A stretch of DNA of 47,812 nucleotides from Candidatus Aminicenantes bacterium UBA1061 (GTDB lineage: Bacteria; Acidobacteriota; Aminicenantia; Aminicenantales; Saccharicenantaceae): assembly GCA_002316315.1 (NCBI GenBank), contig DCDG01000021.1, positions 1 through 47,812 of the forward strand, written 5' to 3'. Shown here in pieces: positions 16,745 to 26,900 of the stretch (position 1 is its first letter; every line of letters starts with the position of its first letter). The position numbers were made by a program, and so were the translations under genes. Under the pieces are notes generated by a model, which ran no database searches, was not told the DNA's origin, and was given only the letters and a program-made list of their open reading frames with translations.

Positions 16745-19204
16745 ATGACCGAAAAAAAGAAAAAGAAGGTAATCTTAAAATTAAAGCTACCAAGGATAAC
16801 CGGGCGCCGGGTGCTGAAAGGTCTCCTTATTCTGCTGGTCCTTGTTATATCTTTAGGCCTGGGCGGTATCTTCGGGGCTTATCTGACGATTAAAGACAAT
16901 ATTCCCTCTGTTGATGAACTGGCTGAACTCAAACCGATGATTATTTCAACGGTCTATTCTGATGAGGGGCTGCCGGCCAAGGAATTTGCAGCTGAGAGAC
17001 GAATTCAGATTCCCTATAGCCAGATTCCTGTTGTTTTAAAACAAGCCATTATTGCTACTGAGGATCCAAGGTTTTTTGCCCACAAAGGAATAGACTACAG
17101 GGGGATATTGCGAGCGGTTAAAGAAGATGTGCTGAGAGTCGTCGTAGGAAAGAAGAAGCTTCACGGTGGGAGTACAATTACCCAGCAACTGGCCAGAAGC
17201 CTGTTCCTTTATCCTCAGCAAACAATCAGGCGCAAATTAAAAGAGATGTTTCTGGCTGTCGAACTCGAGCGAAAGTTCAGCAAAGAGAAAATCTTTGAGC
17301 TTTATTGTAACCAGTTCTATTTAGGACATGGAGCCTGGGGAGTCGAAGCGGCTTCCCAGCTGTATTTCGGGAAAGATACCGGCCAATTAACACTGCCAGA
17401 AGCAGCCTTGATAGCTGGCATCTTCCGGGGCCCAGGTGTCTATTCACCCTACAATAATCCGGAAGTCACCCTCAACCGCAGAAATCATGTTATCAACCGG
17501 ATGGTGGAGGAGGGCTTCATTACTAAAGAAACCGGTGAAGCCCTTAAGCAAGAGTCATTAAATGTTTTACCGCTGAAAAGGGCAACAGCTGAGACCGGTT
17601 CTTATTTTTTTGAAGAAGTCCGTAAGTACATAGAAAGAAATTATGGCGATGAAGCTCTTTACCGGGGGGGTCTTAAGATTTATACCACTATCAATCTTGA
17701 TTTACAGAAATATGCCGAGCAGGCTACAGAAAAAGGCTTAAGAATCCAGGATAAAAAATATGGCTGGAGAAAGCCCAGCCGTAATCTCCTGGCTGAAGGC
17801 CAGAATGATCTCGACAAGTATTGGATAACAGACTGGGGAGGCAGTGAACTCTCGACTAATGAAGTAGAGGAAGCCATCGTCCTGGAGGTCAGCCAGAAGG
17901 AAGCCAAAGTCAAAATAAAAGACTATGTCGGTTTGATGACCAATAAAGATATAAGCTGGACAAGATCTAAACATCTCGATTCTTTGATCAAGCCAGGCGA
18001 TGTTATCCAGGTAGCTGTTATTTCTGTCGATGAAGAGAATAAAATAGCTCAGGTGTCCCTTGATCAAGAGCCTCTGCTAGAAGGAGCCTTTTTGAGTCTG
18101 GATCCAGCTACCGGCCAGATTAAAGCTATGGTTGGCGGCTACTCTTTTAAAAGAAGCCAGTTTAACCGGGCTACCCAGGCCTTAAGGCAGACAGGGTCAG
18201 CCATCAAGCCCATTCTTTATACGGCTGCTCTGGATAAGGGTTTTACCCCGGCCAGTATTATTATTGATGAGCCAACCAATTTTATTGATAAATGGACCGG
18301 CCAACCCTGGTCTCCGAGAAATTATGACGGAGAATATCATGGAGCGGTCACCCTGAGGACAGGTCTGGAGGAATCCAGAAATATGGTTACCGCCAAGCTC
18401 CTTGATTACATTTCACCTCAGGTTGGCGTCGAATACTGCCGGAAGTTTGGCTTGACCTCGACTATTTATCCCTATCTGTCGCTTTCACTCGGGGCCTTCG
18501 AGGTTACCTTACAAGAACTGGTTTCGGCCTTTAGCGTTTTCCCCAACAAGGGGGTTAGAGCCAGACCATATTTTATTGTCAGAGTTGAAGATAAGGATGG
18601 CCAGGTTCTCGAGGAAAATATGCCGGTGACAGAGGAAGTCATCTCGCCTCAGTTAGCCTATATGATGACCTATCTGCTGGAGGGAGTTGTCCAGCGGGGG
18701 ACAGCCAAACAGGCGGCCAGTCTTGGCTGGCCTCTGGCTGGAAAGACGGGAACAACCAATAAATTTACAGACGCCTGGTTTATCGGTTTCTCTCCCTCAC
18801 TCAGTGCTGGAGTCTGGGTTGGTTATGATACAAAAGTGACTATAGGAAACAGGCAGTCTGGTGCGGTAGTGGCTTTGCCTATCTGGGTTGATTTCTTTAA
18901 ACGGGTCATAGAAGATAAGAAAAAGGAATACCAGTCAGCTCAGGCTGCCTCGTTGCCAGTTGAAGATGAGGGAAATCTGGCAGCCTCGGGCACGGGGTTT
19001 ATAGAGGATTTTGAGATTCCGCCCAATCTGACCTTTGTGACCGTAGACAGGAAAACTGGTTTGCTGGCTTCCCCGACTTGTAAATACCCCTTCCGCGAAG
19101 TTTTTCTCCCCGGGACAGAGCCAACCCGTTATTGTTCTCTCCAGGATCATCTGCGGGTCCTTGATTATTACTCAGAAAAAGAAGCCCGTGAAGAAAGAAA
19201 CTGA
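16745..19204 (+). CDS. Class A penicillin-binding protein (PBP1A-type transglycosylase/transpeptidase)
   Basis: This bifunctional enzyme polymerises and cross-links peptidoglycan. The 819 residues comprise a Lys-rich cytoplasmic tail, one membrane helix (about 24-48), a GT51 domain with catalytic Glu106 in ATEDPRFFAHKG and GGSTITQQLAR, an OB-like domain (about 380-450) and a transpeptidase domain. The transpeptidase motifs are SAIK (Ser485, Lys488), SRN (about 544-546) and KTGTT (Lys667). The OB insert is typical of the PBP1A (MrcA) type. The C-terminal tail has two Cys residues (PTCKYPF and RYCSL) that could form a periplasmic disulfide. It is preceded by tmk and followed convergently by the FecR/DUF6600 gene. 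Confidence 0.95.
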   Translation: MTEKKKKKVILKLKLPRITGRRVLKGLLILLVLVISLGLGGIFGAYLTIKDNIPSVDELAELKPMIISTVYSDEGLPAKEFAAERRIQIPYSQIPVVLKQAIIATEDPRFFAHKGIDYRGILRAVKEDVLRVVVGKKKLHGGSTITQQLARSLFLYPQQTIRRKLKEMFLAVELERKFSKEKIFELYCNQFYLGHGAWGVEAASQLYFGKDTGQLTLPEAALIAGIFRGPGVYSPYNNPEVTLNRRNHVINRMVEEGFITKETGEALKQESLNVLPLKRATAETGSYFFEEVRKYIERNYGDEALYRGGLKIYTTINLDLQKYAEQATEKGLRIQDKKYGWRKPSRNLLAEGQNDLDKYWITDWGGSELSTNEVEEAIVLEVSQKEAKVKIKDYVGLMTNKDISWTRSKHLDSLIKPGDVIQVAVISVDEENKIAQVSLDQEPLLEGAFLSLDPATGQIKAMVGGYSFKRSQFNRATQALRQTGSAIKPILYTAALDKGFTPASIIIDEPTNFIDKWTGQPWSPRNYDGEYHGAVTLRTGLEESRNMVTAKLLDYISPQVGVEYCRKFGLTSTIYPYLSLSLGAFEVTLQELVSAFSVFPNKGVRARPYFIVRVEDKDGQVLEENMPVTEEVISPQLAYMMTYLLEGVVQRGTAKQAASLGWPLAGKTGTTNKFTDAWFIGFSPSLSAGVWVGYDTKVTIGNRQSGAVVALPIWVDFFKRVIEDKKKEYQSAQAASLPVEDEGNLAASGTGFIEDFEIPPNLTFVTVDRKTGLLASPTCKYPFREVFLPGTEPTRYCSLQDHLRVLDYYSEKEAREERN

Positions 19205-19230
19205 ATATTTTCCTGTTGTCTATTCAGCCT

Positions 19231-21105
19231 TTATTTTTTCCGGTGGACTGTTGAGGAAGATGGCCGGGAGGCAGATGAGGGAGCTCGTGAAACTGAAGAG
19301 GAACGACTACCAGAACCCGAAATAGAGGAACGACTGACGCGTGGGGCAGAAGATTTTAAACCTGAAGCTCCAGTCTGCTTTCTTATAGTAGAACTTCTGC
19401 TGCCTGAATTAATTGACCCTGAACTATAAGTCTTATTGCTATATGACCTGAGAGGCGTCGAATAAGATCTAGAAGCAGCAGAATATTCATTTCTGTTAAT
19501 ATTTTGCCTGCTGATTTTCGGAGATGAGGGATAAGTTGGTATGTTTCTGGAAACAGCAGAAGGCTGACTCCCTGAAAGAGAGGACATAGGTGACGACTCT
19601 TTTTTCTTGATTTTTTTCGGGGTTACTTTTCCAGCTGGAGCAGTTGTGGTAGAACTGCCAGATTTTCCCTCGCTACTGGATTTAGCTGGCTTTAAGGTCT
19701 CGGGTTTGACAGTTCCTTTTCCCTGTCCAGAATCAGTTTTTCTTATATTGGTCGCTGCTCCGGTGCTTGCTCCCCGGAGAGAGTCGGACTTTACCTGGCT
19801 TAGCCGTGAAGATTGACTGTCCTGCCTTAGAAGCACTTTATTTCCGCTGAACCTTTCCACATTCACTTTCGAACCATCCGGCCGGAAAGGCAATCTGGTG
19901 GTGTTTAACATTATTTTGTTTTCGAGATTGGCTCCCTTTAAATTTTCAGGCCTCAAAGTTACCCGCGCTACCTGGCGAGTTCTTAGCTGATCTCTTCTGA
20001 CCATGACCAGAGCTCTGGAGTGAACAGGATAATACCCGTGATAATGATCATAAAAAACCCCGTTAACGACTACTACGGGATAGCCATACCAGCTGAGTGG
20101 TGCCCAGCCGAAGTAAAAATCATCCCACCACCAGGAGACCCAGGCCGGACCCCAGATAGAGGTCGGAATCCAGTACCACCCTACACCCACTGCCCAGTGC
20201 CAGCGGCCATAATGGAAAGCTGCCCAGCCCCAGGGCTCATAGGGAACCCACGTCCAGCCAGTTAAAGGAATCCACGTCCAGTGACCATTACAATAAGGAC
20301 GCCAGTCATCACCAAGATTTCTCGGGACCCAGACATTGCCATAGGGGGCTATATAGACCCAGTCTCCATATTGGGACAGTTCAGCTTCTAAATCACGCAG
20401 GTCTTCCGGCAGGTAGCGGCTGGCATAGTATTTATTGACTTCCCGGGATCTTGATTCCTGCCAGCGGTCAAAACCATCATCGGCTACCGGTCTGAAGCCA
20501 GCCGGTTTTGACATAAAACGGCCCTGGGCCATCTCTAATCTCTGCTCGCTCTTTACCAGGTAAGAATCCTGTTCTCCGGCTGCTTCGGCCACTCCCTTGA
20601 AGACACGGATTTCGGTTCCTTTATTCCCATCCACATCGAGGCGATAAATTCCTTTTTCCAGGATGTAAAAAGAAGAATCAGGCGTATGAATTTCTATATT
20701 TTTTTCCTTATCGAGCCTGTTAACCTCAATATAGGCATGGCCTGACCAGATTCTGAATCTCGTCAGGTCGCTAGCTCTTTTTGGCAGGCTAAGCACATCT
20801 ATTTTGGTCTCACCGTTAAGCCTTAGATAATTTCTCTGGCCGAATGAGATTTCGAGGCGCCCATCAGCAGTTTCAATTCTGTCTCCCTCAGCCACCGGGT
20901 CATTAAGCACCACCTCATCATAACCAACTTCAGCTGCCCGCTGTATGAAACTTTTGCCTTCAATAAAGCTAACCCGACCAATCGATTCATTGGTATATTG
21001 TGTTTCTTCTACAGGCTGGGCATCTTCATTTTGAGCCTTTAAGAAGGTTGGTAAAGATATTAAAAGAATTATGCTCGCTAAGATTATTAATTTATTCCTT
21101 CTCAT
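19231..21105 (-). CDS. Secreted FecR-domain protein with tryptophan-rich DUF6600-like region and Ser-rich tail
   Basis: The 624-residue protein has a signal peptide (MRRNKLIILASIILLIS, cleavage likely after LKA). Residues about 40-180 form a FecR-type beta domain (IGRVSFIEGKSFIQ; VLNDPVAEGDRIETADGR). Residues about 240-370 are strikingly aromatic with repeated W/Y/G units (GWTWVPYEPWGWAAFHYGRWHW), matching the DUF6600 pattern. A tail of about 200 residues is rich in Ser, Arg, Lys and Thr and looks disordered and basic (ends SSSTVHRKK). AAGGAG precedes the ATG by seven bases. Function is unknown; the composition suggests a cell-surface or wall-associated protein. The gene stands alone between the PBP gene and the deacetylase operon. 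Confidence 0.82.
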   Translation of the reverse strand: MRRNKLIILASIILLISLPTFLKAQNEDAQPVEETQYTNESIGRVSFIEGKSFIQRAAEVGYDEVVLNDPVAEGDRIETADGRLEISFGQRNYLRLNGETKIDVLSLPKRASDLTRFRIWSGHAYIEVNRLDKEKNIEIHTPDSSFYILEKGIYRLDVDGNKGTEIRVFKGVAEAAGEQDSYLVKSEQRLEMAQGRFMSKPAGFRPVADDGFDRWQESRSREVNKYYASRYLPEDLRDLEAELSQYGDWVYIAPYGNVWVPRNLGDDWRPYCNGHWTWIPLTGWTWVPYEPWGWAAFHYGRWHWAVGVGWYWIPTSIWGPAWVSWWWDDFYFGWAPLSWYGYPVVVVNGVFYDHYHGYYPVHSRALVMVRRDQLRTRQVARVTLRPENLKGANLENKIMLNTTRLPFRPDGSKVNVERFSGNKVLLRQDSQSSRLSQVKSDSLRGASTGAATNIRKTDSGQGKGTVKPETLKPAKSSSEGKSGSSTTTAPAGKVTPKKIKKKESSPMSSLSGSQPSAVSRNIPTYPSSPKISRQNINRNEYSAASRSYSTPLRSYSNKTYSSGSINSGSRSSTIRKQTGASGLKSSAPRVSRSSISGSGSRSSSVSRAPSSASRPSSSTVHRKK

Positions 21106-21220
21106 GGCTTCACTCCTTACATTAATATTATATGCAGGTTTTGTGCCAGAATTAATAGTTGTCTAACAGGGGAAAAACTGGATCCAACTTTAAACTGGTG
21201 TCTTTTCTGGGTGACGGTTG

Positions 21221-22261
21221 TCATCTTTTGGAGATAGCCGGCCAATAATATTTAAATATCCTCAAGATCGGACTTAGTTCTTCGAAGAGAGAGCCAGAGA
21301 GGGATATTTCCTTTATGGTATTCTTCAGACGCCCCGTCAGGCTTAAAACCACCTTTTCTGCTCCATCCTGAAGCCCTTTCAGATTGTATCCGCCCTCGAG
21401 GAAGTAAAGTAATCGGCCGGAGCAAAGATTTCTGGCCAAATCGAGGATGAGGGCAGTCAGATCCCCGCATCCAGAAGGAGTTAATTCCATTCTGCCCAGA
21501 GGATCACCTTTCAAAATATCGAAGCCGGCTGAGACCAGGATAAATTCTGGCCCGTAAGCTTCAGCCACTGGAGAAATCACTTTTTGAAATATAGCCAGAT
21601 AGTCTTCATCGGTCTTGCCTGCTTTTAAGGGGACATTAAGATTAAATCCAAGCCCGTCTTTTTCGCCAACTTCTGAGGCTGAGCCAGTCCCGGGAAAAAG
21701 GGGACTTTGATGAAGGGAAATGTAAAGCACTTCCCGCGAACTGTAAAAAGCCTTCTGAGTCCCGTTCCCGTGGTGAAGGTCCCAATCAATGATCATTATT
21801 TTTTTGATTCCTTTAAAACGCCTCAGATATTCAGCTGTAATGGCAATGTTATTAAAAAAGCAAAATCCCATTGGCCGATCGCTTTCGGCATGGTGGCCGG
21901 GAGGTCTGACCAGGGCAAAAGCATTATATATTTGGCCGGTCAGGATGAGCTCTGCCGCCACCAGACCTGCTCCAGCTGCCAGACAGGCAATCTCGTAAGT
22001 CCTGGGGCCAGCGATAGTATCAGTATCAAAGGGAAAATAACCCTGACCAGAAGTTTCCTTCATAAAACTGATATAAGATGGTAGATGAACGAGTGCCAGC
22101 TCTATCTCAGTGGCTGGACGGGGTGAAATTGGCACATAAGCTCCCTTTAGTCTCTGGGTCAACACATCATTCAAGGTGATGATTCTCAACGGTGACTCGA
22201 TATGGTCTGGCCCCATCTCATGAAGAGCAAAACGCCTGTCGAAGACGAGGCCGGTGGTCAT
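21221..22261 (-). CDS. Histone deacetylase-family (AcuC/acetylpolyamine amidohydrolase-like) enzyme
   Basis: The protein of about 346 residues is a zinc amidohydrolase of the arginase/deacetylase fold. The characteristic blocks are all visible: VRPPGHHAE with the two catalytic histidines, DWDLHHGNGTQ with zinc ligands Asp and His, SAGFD with the third ligand Asp, and the LEGGYNL loop. Bacterial members deacetylate proteins (AcuC), acetylpolyamines or similar amides; sequence alone does not decide. I start at ATG 22261; an upstream GTG (22267) adds two residues. The gap to the stop of the symporter gene is under 10 bp and there is no ribosome site, so translation is coupled to that transporter. 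This suggests that the imported solute may be its substrate. Confidence 0.9.
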   Translation of the reverse strand: MTTGLVFDRRFALHEMGPDHIESPLRIITLNDVLTQRLKGAYVPISPRPATEIELALVHLPSYISFMKETSGQGYFPFDTDTIAGPRTYEIACLAAGAGLVAAELILTGQIYNAFALVRPPGHHAESDRPMGFCFFNNIAITAEYLRRFKGIKKIMIIDWDLHHGNGTQKAFYSSREVLYISLHQSPLFPGTGSASEVGEKDGLGFNLNVPLKAGKTDEDYLAIFQKVISPVAEAYGPEFILVSAGFDILKGDPLGRMELTPSGCGDLTALILDLARNLCSGRLLYFLEGGYNLKGLQDGAEKVVLSLTGRLKNTIKEISLSGSLFEELSPILRIFKYYWPAISKR

Positions 22262-22270
22262 GGTCACGAC

Positions 22271-23740
22271 TTATTTATCAGGAAAGAATGTTTTAAGTTC
22301 CTCTGGCTTTGGAGGTTTGGTTAATAAACTGACTATAATCAGAGTCGCAAGGGAAACAAACAGTGCCGGGAAAATAATTGGGATACCAAAGGGATCGCCC
22401 TCCGGGACCATTTCCGGTGGTAGGACACCGGCCAGCACTTTCAGACCGATGCAGACAACTGTCCCAGATATGATCGAAGACAGGCCTCCTGCTTTGGTCG
22501 CTCTTTTCCAGGCCAAGGCAGCTATAAGTGAGGGTGTAATGGCTACCCCGTAAATTGTGTAAGCGAAATAACTCATTTCCAGGACTGATTTTAGGCGGAG
22601 AGCCAGGAAAAAGGCCACAATGCCAATAATTACTATAAAAATCTTCTGCAGCCCGATCAACTGACGATCAGTGGCTGACTTATTAATAAATCTCTGATAG
22701 ACATCGCGAATGAGGTTACTGGAAGGGGAGAGCAAATAGTTCATGCCGGTGGAAATGACCACGGCGCAGGCTGCCCCCAGGAGGAGAACTCCAATTGGGG
22801 CTGGAACCAGATTGCGAGCCGCCAGGAGAACAACCTTGCCACCCTCCTTAGGTATGCTCAGGTCAATCTGGTCTTTAAATTTACTATAAGCGAAAACGGC
22901 AATGACCACCACTAAGGTCTCTACCAGAACCGTGCCAAGAGTCCAGAAGGCAACGGCCTTTTTGGCATCTTCCGGGCTCCGTGCGCTGTAGAATTTCTGA
23001 TACATACTCTGGACGCCGAGGAGAAGCAGCATGGTTGCAAGAAAGTAGCCCATGGCCTTCAAGGTTGGATGTGCCCCGAATTGCGAGTTGACCACCGCAA
23101 AATACCCTGGCGGAAGGCTGGCCTGGGCACCTTGCAGACCACCGGCTGCGCCATAAACAAAAGGGACAGCCAGCAGGCAGGCCAGCACTATGATGATCCC
23201 GTTGGGCAGGTCGGTATAGGCCACAGCCACCATTCCGCCTATGGCTGTAAACAGAATAACAAAAGCCCCGGCTATATAAATACCTAATCGTTCAGAGATA
23301 GCCCCATCAGTGGCCACATTCAGAATAAAGCCTCCGGCCACAAATTGATAGGAAACAATAGCTGTAAAAGAAATAATCAGTGCCACCGCGCCAAAAAGTC
23401 TGGCCAATGGTCCGTATCTTACTTCCAGGATATCTCCGATGGTATACTGACCGAAGGTTTGAATCTTGGCAGCCAGAAAGTAAATTATAATTATGCCCAC
23501 CCAGGCTCCAGCCGAGAGCCACAGAGCTGAAAAACCGGCTTTAGAAGCAAACTCTGCTCCGGAAATAAATGTTCCTGATCCTATCCAGGTGCAAATCAGG
23601 GTAAAAACCATGACTGTCCACTTCAGTTTGCGTCCAGCCACCATGAAATCTTCCTGACTGCGGATTTTTCTGGCCCGAATGAAGTTGATAATGGCCAGGA
23701 CTATGAGATAGCCCAGGATTATATACAGGTAAATGGTCAT
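22271..23740 (-). CDS. Sodium:solute symporter family transporter
   Basis: The 489-residue protein has about 13 hydrophobic helices and the SSS-family (SLC5-like) layout. Family features are an early DFMVAGRKL loop after the first helix, CTWIGSGTFISGAEFA in the second helix region, and GMVAVAYTDLPNGII in the middle. The substrate is not determinable; related proteins carry proline, pantothenate, sugars, acetate or other carboxylates. AAGGAGGAC sits five bases upstream of the ATG and a promoter lies at 23852-23879. It is the first gene of a two-gene operon with the HDAC-family amidohydrolase. Confidence 0.92.
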   Translation of the reverse strand: MTIYLYIILGYLIVLAIINFIRARKIRSQEDFMVAGRKLKWTVMVFTLICTWIGSGTFISGAEFASKAGFSALWLSAGAWVGIIIIYFLAAKIQTFGQYTIGDILEVRYGPLARLFGAVALIISFTAIVSYQFVAGGFILNVATDGAISERLGIYIAGAFVILFTAIGGMVAVAYTDLPNGIIIVLACLLAVPFVYGAAGGLQGAQASLPPGYFAVVNSQFGAHPTLKAMGYFLATMLLLLGVQSMYQKFYSARSPEDAKKAVAFWTLGTVLVETLVVVIAVFAYSKFKDQIDLSIPKEGGKVVLLAARNLVPAPIGVLLLGAACAVVISTGMNYLLSPSSNLIRDVYQRFINKSATDRQLIGLQKIFIVIIGIVAFFLALRLKSVLEMSYFAYTIYGVAITPSLIAALAWKRATKAGGLSSIISGTVVCIGLKVLAGVLPPEMVPEGDPFGIPIIFPALFVSLATLIIVSLLTKPPKPEELKTFFPDK

Positions 23741-23851
23741 TAAGTCCTCCTTCTTTGGAAGATATTAGAATCTAAATAAGATAGCTTACAGACTGACAGT
23801 CTGAAAGACGGCATTTTTTTGAAACGGAGCTCATTTTTCATAGAATTGAAT

Positions 23852-23879
23852 GATATATCAAATATCAGACGACAGTCAA
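23852..23879 (-). promoter_or_regulatory. Promoter of the symporter-deacetylase operon
   Basis: On the minus strand TTGACT (23879-23874), 16-bp spacer and TATATC (23857-23852), just downstream of the smc stop codon and about 110 bp upstream of the symporter start. Confidence 0.45.
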
Positions 23880-23957
23880 AGGAAAATTTCTGTTTTTCCT
23901 CTTAAAAATGTTTTCCTCGGTAATATGCCCGGTTTTTGTAGCCCGAGCTTCTTATGA

Positions 23958-26900
23958 TTATTCTTCTCCAGAAGGGGCATCTGCCGGCACACTCTCTTTA
24001 GATGATTCGCCCTCGTTCACTTCAAGTTCCAGAGATTCTTTTCTTTCCATCCTGACCGAATAAACTTTCGTTATATTGGGTTCTTCCATCGTCGTGCCAT
24101 AAATATAGTCAGCCACTTCCATTGACTTGTAATTGTGGGTGATAATAATAAATTGTGTCTGGTGTTTGACAGCCTTCATCAGGTTAAGAAAACGGGCTAA
24201 ATTGGCTTCATCTAAAGAAGCATCAACTTCGTCCAGAATACAGAAGGGAGATGGTTTGTACCTAAAAAGAGCAAACAAAAAGGCCAGACTGGTCAGTGAC
24301 TTTTCTCCCCCGGACAGCAAGGTTAGATTCTGGACTCTCTTGCCAGGCGGCTGAGCAATAATTTCCACCCCACTTTCGAGCGGGTTATCAGGCTCAAGGA
24401 GTTTAACTTCGGCTGTACCGCCTCTAAACAGTAAAGCAAAAAGTTCCTGGAAATTTTTATTGACTTCCTGTAGGGCTGTTATAAATTGGGTTTTGCTTTC
24501 TTCATCTATCTTTTTTATAGCTTCCTCAGTGGCATGAATTGAATCTTTTAAATCCTGTTTCTGCTGAATCAAAAAGTCATATCTTTTCTTTTGCTCCAGG
24601 TACTCTTCTTCGGCCATTAAATTAACTGCCCGGTAGCGAAGGAGGGCTTCATTAATATCTTCAAGTTCTTTTTCGAGTTCTTCATCAGCTAATTCTCCGG
24701 CTGGAGTCTGAGGCTTTCTCCTTTTTCTTTCTTTTTGTTCTTTAGGTTTCTCTTCAGTTTCCCCTTCGGCTGCTTCTTCTGTTTCTTCCGCCTCGTTTTC
24801 TTCAGCCAGTGCCCTGGAGATGTCTTCACTTTCCGTGGTTTCTTTGTCCTGCTTTTCTTTTGACTCGATTTCCTGTCTTAGTTCTATCAGGTTTTTCTTT
24901 AGTTCCTGCCAGCAGGTTTCCTCCAGATTCACCCGGTCTCTCTCTATTTCTGCCCGTCTGATTTCAAGCCTCATCCTTTCTTCCCTGGCTTTTTCTTCTC
25001 TTTCCCGGATGTTATTCAGGGTCGTTTCCAGCTCTTCCAGTTCTTTTTGCCGGGCCTGAACCCGCTGTTCAAGTTCTTGTAGTAAACCTTGTTCTTTTTG
25101 CTTTTCTTCCAGACAGGTTGAGGCTTTTTGCTTCAACTCGGTAATTAGCTTTATCAGGCTAGCTTTTTCTTCAGCACCAGTTAAAGCTTCAATCTCAAGC
25201 TGACCGATCTTTGATTTTATGGCTTCTTGCCTCTTTTCCAGAGATTTTAGATGGCTGCGGCTGCTGTTTATTTTTTCTTCGAGAAGATCTCGGTTCGTTC
25301 TTAACTGATAATATTTTTTTTCTTCATCCTGCTCCCGGTCTTTCAGGGCTTTCAGGCTGTCTTCTTTCGATTTTATTTCCTCTTCTATTTGTTTCAGTTC
25401 CAGTTCAACCTGCTCAAGCCTTGAGGAAGCTTCGAGTTTCTTACCGGTTATAGCTTCTTTTTCCTTAGCCTGGATAACTTCTTCTCGTTCGGTAACAGTT
25501 AAGCCAGTTATTGTCTTTTCTAGTTCGACTGCTGTAAATTTTTTGTCTCGCTCCAGATCATAAAGTTCTCTTTCTCTATCCTGGATATCTTTTTTCAACC
25601 GGTCAATCTCGGCTTCAATTGTCCATCTTATTTCTTTTTGCCTGTCGAGTTCAGTTAAAAGAGGCAGTTCATCGGCCTCAAGTCTGTCTATCTCTCTCTG
25701 TAATTTTCTTTTTTCTTGTTCGAGGGTAAACAGTCCCTCCCTCTTTTCGGCAGGCCGTAGCAGGCCGGATGATTCCAGGACATCACCAGCCTGGCTGATA
25801 TAATTGAAGTCAGGATATTTTTCCCACAGTCTGATAGCTGTGCTCAGATCGGAGACGATGATAGCTTCCTTCAGACGCCCAAGATGACTTAATAATTGAT
25901 CTTTAGTCTTAATTCTGCTTTTCAACTGTCCCAGGATACCTTCCTCCTGGCAGAGGCTGGCAGGCCAGTCTTCCTGTGGTTTTTCAGCCAGAATGAGGAT
26001 ATTAGTCTTAACCTCGGCTGGCAGTAGCTTTTTAAAATCATCAACCAGAAAAGCCTGGGCCCGGGCTTCCTCCTTCCAGAAAAGATCAAAAAGGGCTGCT
26101 TCCCCTTCCGGCACCTCAACCAGTTCGGAAAACCAGCCCAGAGCTCCAGATATAGCCTTCTGGCTGGAGGTTTCCCTTTCTGTTTCGGCGATTTTCTCCA
26201 GAGCTTGACGCTGATAGGATAGTTCTTCGGCTGTCCGTTTAAGCCCGGCCAGTTTTTCTTCAAGAAAAGCCAGCTCAGACAAGCTTGTTTGAAGTTTGCC
26301 CTCAACTTCTTTTAGTAGCTTCTCACTGACTTCTTTACCTGTTAGTTTTTCAGCCAGCCGGCTTTCCAGGTCAGTCAGGTCTTTTTCCAGCCGGCTTTTC
26401 TCGGCCCGGAGTTTTTCTTTTTCTTGAAGGAGTTTTTCCGTCTGTCTGGTGAGAAGTTCAAGTTCTTTTTCCAGCCTGGAAAAGTTATTGTGGACCTCGG
26501 TTTTTTCTTGAATTTTAGCCATTTGGGACTGCCGTAGCCGGGTCAGGCTGTTTTCTTCATCTCTGACTGACTGACCTGCTTTTTCCCAGGAAAGCCTTCC
26601 GTCTTCTGCCGCTTGAACTGCCTCGACCAGGCTCTTTTCCAGCTCAGCCAGACGGGTAAGGATTTGGTCTATTTCCGCTTTCACTGATTTTATTTCTTCT
26701 TCGAGTTCAGCCCTGTCTCCCTCTGCTCTTTTTCTGGTTGTCTCCAGGTATTCCAGTCTTTTTGTTTCCCGCTCAGTTTCACTTTCTGTCCGGGAGAGTT
26801 GAGTCTGAAGGCTGAAGACGCGTTCCTGTTTGTCCTTGAAGTTTTTCTCTTCGTCCCAGAGGTTTTTCCTGATAGCTGAGATGTTCTTTTCATTGTCTTT

